From assembly GCA_017521145.1 (NCBI GenBank), contig JAFXDR010000169.1, positions 1-40,833 of the forward strand: a stretch of DNA of 40,833 bases, in the 5' to 3' direction. Below, in pieces: positions 1-8,503 of this stretch. The DNA is from Akkermansia sp. Its GTDB lineage: Bacteria > Verrucomicrobiota > Verrucomicrobiia > Verrucomicrobiales > Akkermansiaceae. Numbering within the stretch: the stretch's first letter is position 1; each line of letters starts with the position of its first letter. The translations under genes and the position numbers were made by a program. The notes under the pieces are model-generated. The model saw nothing but the letters and a program-made list of their open reading frames with translations, ran no database searches and was not told the origin of the DNA.

Positions 1-192
1 CTGCTCACGGTGCACAAAATCCGCATCCTGGCCACGCGGCGCAATATCTCCAACGTGGAAATCAGCGGGCAGAAACTCATGCTCACCCGCAACAACGACT
101 ATATTCTGGACAACAAGCGCTTCCCCCGCCTCCAGAAAATCCGCCCTCACGATAAGCTCCACGAGGCCCTGCGCTTGCTCCAGAGTATGTGA
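1..192 (+). CDS. mfd: C-terminal end of transcription-repair coupling factor Mfd (partial)
   Basis: The frame is open from the first base of the window and ends at TGA 190-192, so only the last 63 residues are present; the GTG at 10 is internal, not a start. The tail reads as an alternation of short strands and helices (KIRILATRRNI, VEISGQKLMLT, KFPRL-type NKRFPRLQKI, KLHEALRLLQSM). This resembles the C-terminal TRCF/D7 domain of Mfd, the SF2 translocase that removes stalled RNA polymerase and recruits UvrA. The assignment rests on remembered family pattern only, with no catalytic motif in view, so it is moderate. An array of hairpins starts 7 bases after the stop. Confidence 0.55.
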   Translation: MLTVHKIRILATRRNISNVEISGQKLMLTRNNDYILDNKRFPRLQKIRPHDKLHEALRLLQSM

Positions 193-198
193 TAATGT

Positions 199-292
199 CC
201 TGACCGCAGGTCAGGATATCGTTCAGGCCCGCGGCCTGAATATCGTCCATGCGCAGCATGGATATCGTCCGAGCCGCAGGCGAGGATATCGT
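199..292. repeat. Array of four small hairpins joined by the constant heptamer ATATCGT
   Basis: Four consecutive units each hold a short inverted repeat with a 3-base loop followed by ATATCGT. Unit 1 is CCTGACC-GCA-GGTCAGG (199-215), unit 2 TCAGGCC-CGC-GGCCTGA (223-239), unit 3 CCATGC-GCA-GCATGG (247-261), unit 4 CCGAGCC-GCA-GGCGAGG (269-285, two central mismatches). The heptamers lie at 216-222, 240-246, 262-268 and 286-292. Stem sequences differ from unit to unit while pairing is kept. A fifth, wider stem follows: TCCCAAT at 293-299 with ATTGGGA at 327-333. Function unknown; it may end mfd transcription or be a REP-like mobile repeat. Confidence 0.85.
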
Positions 293-331
293 TCCCAATA
301 GAGCAACCCTCCATAATCCCACAACCATTGG

Positions 332-376
332 GAAAACCAACCGCCTCTATCGTGAAAACACGCGCTCCGCGCCTGT
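332..376 (+). repeat. Left copy of a 45-bp dispersed direct repeat
   Basis: The first 28 bases (GAAAACCAACCG, one variable base, CTCTATCGTGAAAAC) match 8707-8734 with a single mismatch, and GCGCCTGT at 369-376 matches 8744-8751 at the same spacing. The 9 bases between differ: this copy has CGCTCCGCG where the other has its reverse complement CGCGGAGCG, shifted by a base or two. Weaker similarity (CCC, GAGCA, ACAACC in the same order) extends about 45 bases upstream. Candidate end of a mobile segment, or a dispersed REP-like element. Confidence 0.7.
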
Positions 377-430
377 GAACCCAAAATTTCCGCACCATCC
401 GGGCGTTTACTGCCTATTTGTCAATCCTTT

Positions 431-1450
431 TCACGCTGCCCAGAATTGGGCAGAGGCGCGCACCCCGCGTTGGTCCACATACCGCGTTCGCAGCAGCGTA
501 GCATCCCGGTGGCCTATTTCCACCTGCAGCTCCGCATAGCTGCGGAAATGGCTCAGATGATAACTCGCAAAGGTATGCCGCAGCGCATCCTGCGGCCAGG
601 GGTGAGCGGGGGAGCCCCACCCCGCTGCGCGGCGCAGCTCCCGCCAGTGCCGCAGCCAGCCCGGCGGGCATATCCTCTCCCCGTCCGCCCGACGGTGCGC
701 CCGCAGAATCCGCAGCAGCGGCTTGTGAATCGTCACCCTCCGCGCACCGCCTGTCTTGCTGTGCTGTGGCAGGATATAAATCGCCCGCGCCCGCAAATCC
801 ACCTGTGCCCAGGTGAGCCTCTCCACCTCATGCGGGCGGATGCCGGCATACAGCATCATCCCCACCGCCGCCGCGCAGCTGCCATCGTGATAAGCCTCTG
901 CCGTCTGCCGCAAGTCCTTAATCTCCTGCGGCGTCAGAATCGGCACCTGCTTCTCCACCACCCGCGGAGCCTCCACCTTTGAAACCGGATTCTCGCTGCA
1001 CCAGCCCCGCTTCACCGCCGTGCCGAATACCCCGCTGAGGATTAAGCGCGCCTTCTGCCGCTGCCGCGGTGTATCAAAGGCCATCTCAATATACCGCGCA
1101 CACTCCTGCGCCGAAATCGCCCGCACCTTCCGCCGCGCCAGCCCCGGACACCGCTTCATGAACCGCCGCGTGAAATACCGGAAATCATACACCGTGCGCA
1201 CCCGCCTCTCCCGCCGCTCCTCCAGCGCGAAGGCGACCGCCTTTTCAAATGACACGGTGCGTTCCTGCTTCTTCAGCTCCTCCACCCCCGCTGCTATGCA
1301 CCGCCTTGCCCTTTTCAGACTCCCGCGTCCGGCAGCCATCGACTCTTTGGCAATTATCGCCACCTCCATCAAGTCCTCCCCGGCACTCTTCAATACTGCC
1401 AGCGCCGCCATTTCTTCTCTTGTCAGTTCTACCTTCATTGCTCGTCGCAT
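431..1450 (-). CDS. Tyrosine recombinase / phage-type integrase
   Basis: A 339-residue site-specific recombinase. Residues 65-160 resemble a SAM-like core-binding domain (YDFRYFTRRF, LILSGVFGTAVKRGW). The catalytic domain shows Arg205 (GIRPHEVERLTW), Lys232 (HSKTGG), Arg291 in DALRHTFASY, His314 (IGHRD) and the nucleophile Tyr324 (TRYVD). The first histidine of the usual HxxR box is Asp288 (DALR); an acidic residue here seems to recur in verrucomicrobial relatives, so activity is likely retained. The start at 1450 has a promoter (TATAAT at 1481-1486, minus) about 30 bases upstream; an alternative ATG lies four codons downstream. It diverges from the giant surface-protein gene, and a 14-bp inverted repeat encloses the shared promoter region. 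It may act on the island ends or on that inverted repeat. Confidence 0.9.
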   Translation of the reverse strand: MRRAMKVELTREEMAALAVLKSAGEDLMEVAIIAKESMAAGRGSLKRARRCIAAGVEELKKQERTVSFEKAVAFALEERRERRVRTVYDFRYFTRRFMKRCPGLARRKVRAISAQECARYIEMAFDTPRQRQKARLILSGVFGTAVKRGWCSENPVSKVEAPRVVEKQVPILTPQEIKDLRQTAEAYHDGSCAAAVGMMLYAGIRPHEVERLTWAQVDLRARAIYILPQHSKTGGARRVTIHKPLLRILRAHRRADGERICPPGWLRHWRELRRAAGWGSPAHPWPQDALRHTFASYHLSHFRSYAELQVEIGHRDATLLRTRYVDQRGVRASAQFWAA

Positions 1451-1463
1451 TTGGAATCCGTAA
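1450..1463 (+). repeat. Left arm of a perfect 14-bp inverted repeat
   Basis: TTTGGAATCCGTAA here is the exact reverse complement of TTACGGATTCCAAA at 1587-1600. The two arms enclose 123 bases (1464-1586) that contain the recombinase promoter and the -35 of the giant-gene promoter. The arm overlaps the last base of the recombinase start codon. Confidence 0.85.
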
Positions 1464-1473
1464 ATAACGGATT
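1455..1473. promoter_or_regulatory. Palindromic operator-like site in the recombinase leader
   Basis: AATCCGT-AAATA-ACGGATT is a perfect 7-bp inverted repeat lying between the predicted transcription start (near 1474) and the start codon (1450) of the recombinase gene. TTTGGAAT is also directly repeated at 1450-1457 and 1473-1480. Placement suggests repression or recombinase binding. Whether it acts as DNA site or RNA hairpin cannot be decided from sequence. Confidence 0.55.
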
Positions 1474-1480
1474 TTGGAAT

Positions 1481-1510
1481 ATTATACCCCCAATGAGTTA
1501 TCCATGTCAG
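1481..1510 (-). promoter_or_regulatory. Promoter of the recombinase gene
   Basis: On the minus strand CTGACA (1505-1510), an 18-bp spacer and TATAAT (1481-1486). The start would be near 1474, giving a leader of about 24 bases. Confidence 0.6.
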
Positions 1511-1581
1511 AACCTTCCGCGTACCTGATGAAAAGCTGTACCCTGTTTTTGATAATTCTTTGATTAAAACAGTTTGTGTGC

Positions 1582-1610
1582 TTGACTTACGGATTCCAAA
1601 AGCGTATTAT
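1582..1610 (+). promoter_or_regulatory. Promoter of the giant surface-protein gene
   Basis: TTGACT (1582-1587), 17-bp spacer, TATTAT (1605-1610). The predicted transcription start near 1617 leaves a leader of about 54 bases before ATG 1671 and excludes the in-frame TTG at 1560. The right arm of the 14-bp inverted repeat covers the last base of the -35 and most of the spacer, so inversion of the enclosed segment would replace the -35. Confidence 0.7.
1587..1600 (-). repeat. Right arm of the perfect 14-bp inverted repeat
   Basis: TTACGGATTCCAAA, the reverse complement of 1450-1463, lies between the -35 and -10 of the giant-gene promoter. Confidence 0.85.
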
Positions 1611-1670
1611 CTGAGGCAGTCTCACAAGAGTTTCCTCCTGATTAAATTCATTTTCTCAATTCTTTTTATC

Positions 1671-4600
1671 ATGAAACTGCATCTCCCTATTTCTCTTTTT
1701 CGTGCTATAATGGCGGTGATTTTGTCCACCCCTGTATTTGTAAATACTCTTGCCTCTGAAGCTGTTACTTTCTATACACAAACAACGATAGCAGACAATA
1801 ACGCCACAGCAGAAATTGAGAACAGCATTCCTTACTATACAAATGGCAAATTGACTTTATACACCCAGCAGGAAAACCCAAGTTATAGCTCATATGAAAA
1901 AATATCATTTGAGAATATTCAACCTAATGCAATAGTAGGGGGAAGAAGCAGCACAATTTCTCTGTCTGCTAATGGCGAGGTTTCTTTTATCGGAAATGGA
2001 ACAGCTGATTATATAGCGGGAGGAATATACGGAGCCACAGGCGGTAGTATTGAGCTGTCAGAGAATGAAAGTATATCTTTCATCGAGAACGTAGGAAAAT
2101 CAGCAGGCGCAATTTGGAAAGGAAGCAATAATACACTTGTGAGCATATGCGACAATGGAAATGTGTTATTCAGTAAAAACAAAGCCATGAATCTGTCTTC
2201 CACAGGGGGGGTTCTGAACGGTGGTGCGATTGACGCAGGCTGTACATTAAATATAAGAAACAATGATAATGTTTTATTTGAGAAAAACTTAAGCAATCTA
2301 CAATCTTTTTATTACCTGCATGCGATTAGCGCCTCGGATAGTACAATGTATGGAGGTAGTGAATTTTCAGCAGGTGAAGGCAAAGTAATTGAATTCAGGG
2401 AAGCGGTACATGTGGGTGGTTCACATAGTGTGGACTGGAATAGAGATTACACCGTAAATGGAGAAACCGTGAAACAAACCGGTGATATTGTTTTTACTGG
2501 CGCTTTCGTAGAAGAAAATTTAAATGAAATGCTGCAGAATGAGGGAGTAGGCCGCTCCGCAAGTACAAAGGAACTTTTATGGTCTCGTTGTTCACTATTC
2601 ATCGGTGAATCCGTTTTACATGGAGGTCGCCTACGAATAGAGGATGGTGCTATTTACCGTGGTCAAGGTATGACTGTAGCGGAAGGTTCAGACGCGACCG
2701 TCCGATTACAGAATGCGGCACTATGCCACGGTGGTTATACCTTAACGTTCAACCCCGGTACCACATTAGAATTACACGGGAATAATGCAATCAGTGGGAC
2801 TGTCGATATGCACTCAGGTAGTAAAATAGTCATTGACGAGGGTATCACTGACATCAACGGGGCTCTATATTTCTTGGGCAATGCCACATTTAATCTCAAT
2901 GGAGATAAAGACAGTTCCAGCAATAATCAGGTTCTCTTATGCGTGGCTAATGAAGTTTATGGATGGAGTAATGTTCAACAAAACATAGCCAGTGGTGGCA
3001 CTTTAACATGGGTGGATGATTTATTGATACTGAATTATGATGCAAATAGCTACAATCGCCATTTTAGAGGGAGTGCTGTGTATAATTCTACGCAATCAAA
3101 TGACTTAATGCTACACCACTATAACAGTGTCGAATTTAATGGTATACGCAACAGCAACTCTGGAGGCGCGCTTACGGATTCATTATACGCATCGGGAAAT
3201 GACAGAGATAACACCTCTCTGAGATATAATGATATCGTAATTTTCAGTGGAAATTCTTCAAGTAGTTCTGATACCTATGCTCAAGGTGGTGCAATCTACG
3301 TAGGTGGTAGCAACAGCACGGGAACCACCATAATATCAGACAATGGTAGTGTAATTTTCGACGCTAATACTGCCAGCAGCTCAGCGTCATGGGCAAATGG
3401 GGGTGCTATTGTTGCTAAAAATTTAACATTAAACAATAATGGTAGCGTGATTTTCAGTGGAAACGTAGTTTCGAGCGACACGAGTTCACCTGCAGGAGGA
3501 GCAATCGCCATTGTCTCGCGCGGCGAGCTAAACATCCGCAACAATGATTCCGTTCTCTTTGAGAAGAATGTGGAGAAATCTGGTAGTACCTATTGCTTGC
3601 GCAGCATCCATACCTTTGGTAACAGTCCTTCTGTGATTTCTCTTTCCTCAGCAGCCGGTAAGAGTATCGAGTTCCGGGATTCAGTGTATATAGGGTCCGG
3701 CACCACAGTTAATCTGAATGCGGATTATACGGATGCGAATGGTGTAGTACACAAGCAGCAGGGCGATATCATCTTTACCGGTAAGTATGCGGAAACGCAC
3801 CTGAACGAGATTCTAGCAGCGGATGAACAAGGGCGCACCGCCACGGCAAAGGAGATACTCAACTCCCGCACAACTTCGGTGGCAGCCATGACGAATCTCT
3901 ACGGAGGTCGGCTGCGCGTGGAGGATGGAGCTATCTACAAGGGATATGGCATCACTGCCCACGAAGGCTCGGCAGCCACGGTGCGGATGAAAGACGCCTC
4001 ACAGGAGCATGTCGGGTATAACATCACCATGAATGCCGGTACTGCGCTGGAATTAGAGGGCAGCAATTCCATAACAGCTGCCAACCTGATAATGCAGGAA
4101 GGAAGCAATCTGCATTTTGCGCTGGGTGAGACGAACAGGGAGAGCGCAGCTCTCACTCTAGATGGCTCGCTCCTGCTAAATGGAGCTGTGAATCTGAGCT
4201 TTGATCTGAACTTTGATGTGACAATTGGTGTGTACAAGTTGGTATCCCTATCCGGCAGTGAACTGTTGGATTGGTCTCAATTAACAGTTGCTGAAGGGAG
4301 TGGAAGTGGCTACAATTTTACCCTGAACAGTGATAAAACCGGCCTGTCTCTTGAGATTTTATGGACGCAAATGGAATTACCCCAAACAGAGGGAGCATTG
4401 ACTCTTTCGGACGTTACATGCGGCCAAATGAATTTAGCGGATACTTATAGCTATGACTCCATATCAGTTACACGTGGGTGCTACAGTCTCGTAGGCAGCG
4501 GCAGTGTGGGGGTGAGCGGGCTGCTTTCCGTTACCGGCGGGGCAGATTTGACGCTGGATGTGGACACCACGGCTATGGTGGTAGAAGTAGGGGATGATTC

Positions 4601-7600
4601 CTCGTTGAGCCTGCAGAAGGGGTTGAATCTGGTATCGCTGATGACGCTGGATGATGAGGAGACGGAGTCCGCCAAGGCGATTTCCGTGGGGCGGAATGCC
4701 GAACTGAGCCTGACGGATGCAGCCCTGCTGGGGCAGGTGGCCACAGCGGATGAGACATCGGCGGTGTACTACCAGACGGAAGCAGGTGATAAGCTGCTGA
4801 AGTTTACTGGCGAGATGGGCAGCGCCGGTCTGAATCTGGCACTGGGAGAGGATGGCAAGACAGTCAGCGCCACGGACAGCGCAGGCTTCACGGGCAACAT
4901 CACCGTGCTTTCCGGTACAACGCTGGTGAATGAAGCGACCTCAACCACCGATGGGGTACCCTTTGGTGATACCTATGCCACAGCTGCAGACAAGACGATA
5001 ACGGTGCAAGGGGGCGCCGCGCTGGATATCAACGGCCGCGAGACATATTACCACCTGGTGCTGGAGAAGGATGCTCTGCTGACCAACAGCGGCACAGACA
5101 CGCACCACGACTGGAAGGGGATTCCAGTGATTGACCTCAGCGGGAATGCCGAGGTGAATGCCGCAGCGCAGATTTGCATGGGGGGTGCAGATCTTGCCAC
5201 GAACACCCTCAACCTGAACGGCAATACCCTTACCAAGACCGGAAGTGCCAATCTGGTGCTGCGGAATACATGCATAAACGAAGGTACACTGGCCGTGAAT
5301 GGGGGCTTGGTGCGGTTCATGGGCAACACCTCTACCGCCGCAGGAACTGGCATACAGGTGAATAATGGCGGCACCCTGTGGATTTCTGAAGGCACGGGCA
5401 ACTACGCCGGCTCACTGGTGTTGAACACGGGGGGACATGTGTATTTGGGCGAAGGTCCCAGTGGTACGCTGGGTGGGGATAACGGAACCAATTCCCAGAC
5501 TATTTCCCTGACGGGGCTGGGTAAGTTGGAGCTGGCCGGTGGCACCATGACCTTCCGTGGAGAAAATTTAAACATGGGCACGGTAGATGTAACGGCAGCC
5601 AGCACGTTGGAACTGTGGGACCAGACGGGCAGCGATAGTGTGGCCACAACGGCGTCCACGATATCCACGTTGAACATGTCAGCCAATCTGAACCTGGCAA
5701 CCACCTGGAAAAGCTCGCTGAATATCGCAAGCCTGACCGGCAGCGGCGAGCTGCTAGTGGGCAGCAGCAAGCAAAAGCACAAGGTATCGGTGCAGGATCT
5801 CAGCGGATTCACAGGCACCTTTGCCATTCGTGGGGCCAATAGCACACTGTCGTTGAATCTGGGTGGAGATGATGAGATGAATGCGGCTCGGGTGACAAAG
5901 GATGATTCGGCAGTGCTGATTCTGGAGGGTAGCGGTACCTATTGCTTCAGTAACCTGGAAAATGTAGCCGCAGCAGCAACTGGCATTTCCGATATTCAGT
6001 TCGGCGATACCTGGAGCGGGAAGATTGCACTGAGAAACAGTACAGCTACCGGCATGGAGCTGGATGATTTTGGCGGCGCCGGCAAGACTATCGTTATCGA
6101 AGGTGTAAGCGGCTGGTTCGCTTACAATCGCACTGTGGAAAGCCACCTGCAACTGGTAGAATCCGGGCTTACCCTGCTGGATACCAGTAAGAAAACATAC
6201 ACCTATACCGGAGGCATCAGCGGCAGTGGCGATTTTACCATCAAGAGCAAGGCAGATAGCACCTACACCGGCACCTATAATTTGAGCGGTGACCTCTCCG
6301 CCTGGGACGGTGCTTTCCGCGTGCAGCAGAGCGAAGATAACACCAATACAGCCCCTGTCAACCTGAACCTCACTGGCGGCGGCACGCTCTTCAGTGGTAC
6401 GGATGGCTGCGGTGTCCTCATGGAACGCACGGGTGAAATGAATGTGACCATCGGCAATGCAGGGACGGCCACTACCATGCAAGGCGACATCAGGAATGTG
6501 GGTGTGACCAATGAAGGAGTAACCACCTATGGCACCGTGAATGTGACCTTGAATAATACTGTGGATGCACAGGGAGATATCATTGCAAGCCGCATCAACG
6601 TGGGCGCGGGTGCCGACATTAATTTCAGCGGTACAGTGCAGGCAAATCAATGGACCGTGGGAGATGATGCCCGCCTGGTTATTGAGAGTGGCAGTAAGGT
6701 ATACCTGAGCGAAGCGGACAATGGAACTCTGAGGGGCGACGTGGGAACTGATGATGTCGGCACCCTGGATTTGACCCGCACGGCTGGAGTGGAACTGGCC
6801 GGCGGCACTTTGTTCTACCGCGGCAAAAATATCACGTTCGGCTCGGTTGACGTGACAGAAGACAGTGTGCTGGAAATCTGGGATCAGACCGGTGTAGATG
6901 GGGTGGCCTCTCATGCCTGTACCATTGACACGCTGAATCTGAATGCCTCGCTGGAGCAGAAAACGACCTGGAAATGCACGCTCGACATAGGCTCACTCAC
7001 CGGTAGCGGACCATTGACCGTGAGCAGCAGGAATGAGAAACACTATGTGACGCTTAACGATGTCAGCGCGTACACTGGTACAGTAAGCATCAGCGGAGCC
7101 AATACAACCTTGACACTGAACATAGTGAAGGATGCCGTTGTAAATGCATCCCTCGTAACGAAGGATAATGCCTCGCATCTGGTGTTGAAAGGCCAGGGCT
7201 CGTACAATATCGGCACCGCTCGAAGTCTGGCCGCAGGCGTGCGTTTTGCCGAGGATTGGAAAGGCAGTGTGCGGCTGACGGGAGCGCTGGCCGGCGAAAC
7301 TCTCAGCGGGCTGAACCAGGAAAGCTCCTGGGTGGAGCTGTTCGGGGTGAGCGGCTACCTGAGCCAGGCCGATGCCGCGGTTGGCGCACAGACATACGGA
7401 ATGAACCTGAAGCTGACGGATGCAGGAGAGACGGCTGCCTGGAATCTGAATGATGGCTGGAATGGAGATGTCCGCACCTTTACTGGTATGGTATGTGGTA
7501 CAGGAACCCTGAACCGCAACCATTACAAGGGGACGGAACAGACTCTGATTTTTGCCGGAGATGTGTCCGGATGGAGCGGTGCTTTGGAACACAATGCTAC

Positions 7601-8474
7601 GTCAGCCACTAATAATGGACAAAAGGTGAAGACGAATGTGACATTCAACGGCTCTTCCGAAATCAACGTGGCGATGCGGACGAATGGAAAGGGTGAGTTG
7701 AATGTGACGCTGGATGACGCAAACCTGGCTGCTGGCAGCAAGGTGACGGTGAATAATGCCGTTTCCGCTACCAATTTCACCGTGACAGAGGGAACTGCTG
7801 CTAAGCTGAATAACACGCTACAAGTATCCGGGGTGGTAGAACTCATGGCCGCAGCGAGCCTGGAACTGGGTGAGGTAGTTTCGCTTTCTGCCGGTGCGGG
7901 CAGCGCACAACTGAACACCGTAAGCCTGAATTCAACCGGAATACGCGGAACCGGAGATGCGTCTTCGCTGACCAATCTGCAGATGCAAAACCTGAGCGGC
8001 AGCTTTGCCGTGGCAGATGTGGCAATGCATGAGGTGGAGATAAGCGGCAGCAATTCCGCGCTGACTCTCAGCAACGTGAGTCTGGATGATTCCTGTACTA
8101 TTGACCTTGGGTCAGCAGGAACGGTTACCTTTGATAATTCGACCCTGTGTCTCACGGTGCCGGAGTTGTCATGGGATGGTTCAGAGGTATTGTATATCGA
8201 CTGCTCTGCCTTGTTGACCGGCAATGCCCTTGGCAACCTGTTGATTGATTTGAACCATTCCGTTGACGAAATAGTAAACCTGGGCTACCAGACAGTGGCC
8301 GTTGATTTCGGGGCAAATGTGAATACTACTAACCTGAACCTGAATCTTTCCCAAGCGCAATTCACAGGTTTTATGGGTAGCATTGCCCAGTTTAATCTGG
8401 TTCCCGAACCTGCTACGGCAACATTGGGACTTAGCGCTCTTTTGCTGCTGTGCGCCCGCCGCAGGAGAAAATAA
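1671..8474 (+). CDS. Giant Pmp/autotransporter-like surface protein with PEP-CTERM-type tail
   Basis: 2267 residues from ATG 1671, the first start downstream of the promoter; it opens with a signal peptide (MKLHLPISLFRAIMAVILS, cleavage near TLASEA). The N-terminal third has repeated GGAI/GGAL and VIFSGN, VIFDAN, VLFEKN motifs, the GGA(I/L/V)-FxxN pair typical of chlamydial polymorphic membrane proteins. The rest is beta-helix-like, resembling autotransporter-associated beta-strand repeats. Two large segments are duplicated: about 2260-2830 with 3530-4110 (each with FTG, GGRLR-EDGAIY-G and TLEL/ALEL steps), and about 5400-6320 with 6690-7600 (each with ELAGGT-RG-N and VSGWF/VSGYL steps). The C-terminus VPEPATATLG, hydrophobic stretch, CARRRRK is a PEP-CTERM/exosortase-type sorting signal; there is no autotransporter barrel. 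G+C rises along the gene (22/60 at 1801-1860, 41/60 at 7261-7320). Likely an exposed adhesin or fibre protein; ligand unknown. Confidence 0.85.
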   Translation: MKLHLPISLFRAIMAVILSTPVFVNTLASEAVTFYTQTTIADNNATAEIENSIPYYTNGKLTLYTQQENPSYSSYEKISFENIQPNAIVGGRSSTISLSANGEVSFIGNGTADYIAGGIYGATGGSIELSENESISFIENVGKSAGAIWKGSNNTLVSICDNGNVLFSKNKAMNLSSTGGVLNGGAIDAGCTLNIRNNDNVLFEKNLSNLQSFYYLHAISASDSTMYGGSEFSAGEGKVIEFREAVHVGGSHSVDWNRDYTVNGETVKQTGDIVFTGAFVEENLNEMLQNEGVGRSASTKELLWSRCSLFIGESVLHGGRLRIEDGAIYRGQGMTVAEGSDATVRLQNAALCHGGYTLTFNPGTTLELHGNNAISGTVDMHSGSKIVIDEGITDINGALYFLGNATFNLNGDKDSSSNNQVLLCVANEVYGWSNVQQNIASGGTLTWVDDLLILNYDANSYNRHFRGSAVYNSTQSNDLMLHHYNSVEFNGIRNSNSGGALTDSLYASGNDRDNTSLRYNDIVIFSGNSSSSSDTYAQGGAIYVGGSNSTGTTIISDNGSVIFDANTASSSASWANGGAIVAKNLTLNNNGSVIFSGNVVSSDTSSPAGGAIAIVSRGELNIRNNDSVLFEKNVEKSGSTYCLRSIHTFGNSPSVISLSSAAGKSIEFRDSVYIGSGTTVNLNADYTDANGVVHKQQGDIIFTGKYAETHLNEILAADEQGRTATAKEILNSRTTSVAAMTNLYGGRLRVEDGAIYKGYGITAHEGSAATVRMKDASQEHVGYNITMNAGTALELEGSNSITAANLIMQEGSNLHFALGETNRESAALTLDGSLLLNGAVNLSFDLNFDVTIGVYKLVSLSGSELLDWSQLTVAEGSGSGYNFTLNSDKTGLSLEILWTQMELPQTEGALTLSDVTCGQMNLADTYSYDSISVTRGCYSLVGSGSVGVSGLLSVTGGADLTLDVDTTAMVVEVGDDSSLSLQKGLNLVSLMTLDDEETESAKAISVGRNAELSLTDAALLGQVATADETSAVYYQTEAGDKLLKFTGEMGSAGLNLALGEDGKTVSATDSAGFTGNITVLSGTTLVNEATSTTDGVPFGDTYATAADKTITVQGGAALDINGRETYYHLVLEKDALLTNSGTDTHHDWKGIPVIDLSGNAEVNAAAQICMGGADLATNTLNLNGNTLTKTGSANLVLRNTCINEGTLAVNGGLVRFMGNTSTAAGTGIQVNNGGTLWISEGTGNYAGSLVLNTGGHVYLGEGPSGTLGGDNGTNSQTISLTGLGKLELAGGTMTFRGENLNMGTVDVTAASTLELWDQTGSDSVATTASTISTLNMSANLNLATTWKSSLNIASLTGSGELLVGSSKQKHKVSVQDLSGFTGTFAIRGANSTLSLNLGGDDEMNAARVTKDDSAVLILEGSGTYCFSNLENVAAAATGISDIQFGDTWSGKIALRNSTATGMELDDFGGAGKTIVIEGVSGWFAYNRTVESHLQLVESGLTLLDTSKKTYTYTGGISGSGDFTIKSKADSTYTGTYNLSGDLSAWDGAFRVQQSEDNTNTAPVNLNLTGGGTLFSGTDGCGVLMERTGEMNVTIGNAGTATTMQGDIRNVGVTNEGVTTYGTVNVTLNNTVDAQGDIIASRINVGAGADINFSGTVQANQWTVGDDARLVIESGSKVYLSEADNGTLRGDVGTDDVGTLDLTRTAGVELAGGTLFYRGKNITFGSVDVTEDSVLEIWDQTGVDGVASHACTIDTLNLNASLEQKTTWKCTLDIGSLTGSGPLTVSSRNEKHYVTLNDVSAYTGTVSISGANTTLTLNIVKDAVVNASLVTKDNASHLVLKGQGSYNIGTARSLAAGVRFAEDWKGSVRLTGALAGETLSGLNQESSWVELFGVSGYLSQADAAVGAQTYGMNLKLTDAGETAAWNLNDGWNGDVRTFTGMVCGTGTLNRNHYKGTEQTLIFAGDVSGWSGALEHNATSATNNGQKVKTNVTFNGSSEINVAMRTNGKGELNVTLDDANLAAGSKVTVNNAVSATNFTVTEGTAAKLNNTLQVSGVVELMAAASLELGEVVSLSAGAGSAQLNTVSLNSTGIRGTGDASSLTNLQMQNLSGSFAVADVAMHEVEISGSNSALTLSNVSLDDSCTIDLGSAGTVTFDNSTLCLTVPELSWDGSEVLYIDCSALLTGNALGNLLIDLNHSVDEIVNLGYQTVAVDFGANVNTTNLNLNLSQAQFTGFMGSIAQFNLVPEPATATLGLSALLLLCARRRRK

Positions 8475-8503
8475 GCCTGAAATTACGGCAGCGGCTAAGA
8501 CTT

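Noticed and set aside
1560-1670. TTG 1560 as start of the giant protein
   Set aside because: It lies upstream of the predicted promoter, and the signal peptide begins at ATG 1671.
5754-6914. 386-codon frame antisense to the giant gene
   Set aside because: No start context or motif; the sense frame shows continuous beta-repeat structure through this part.
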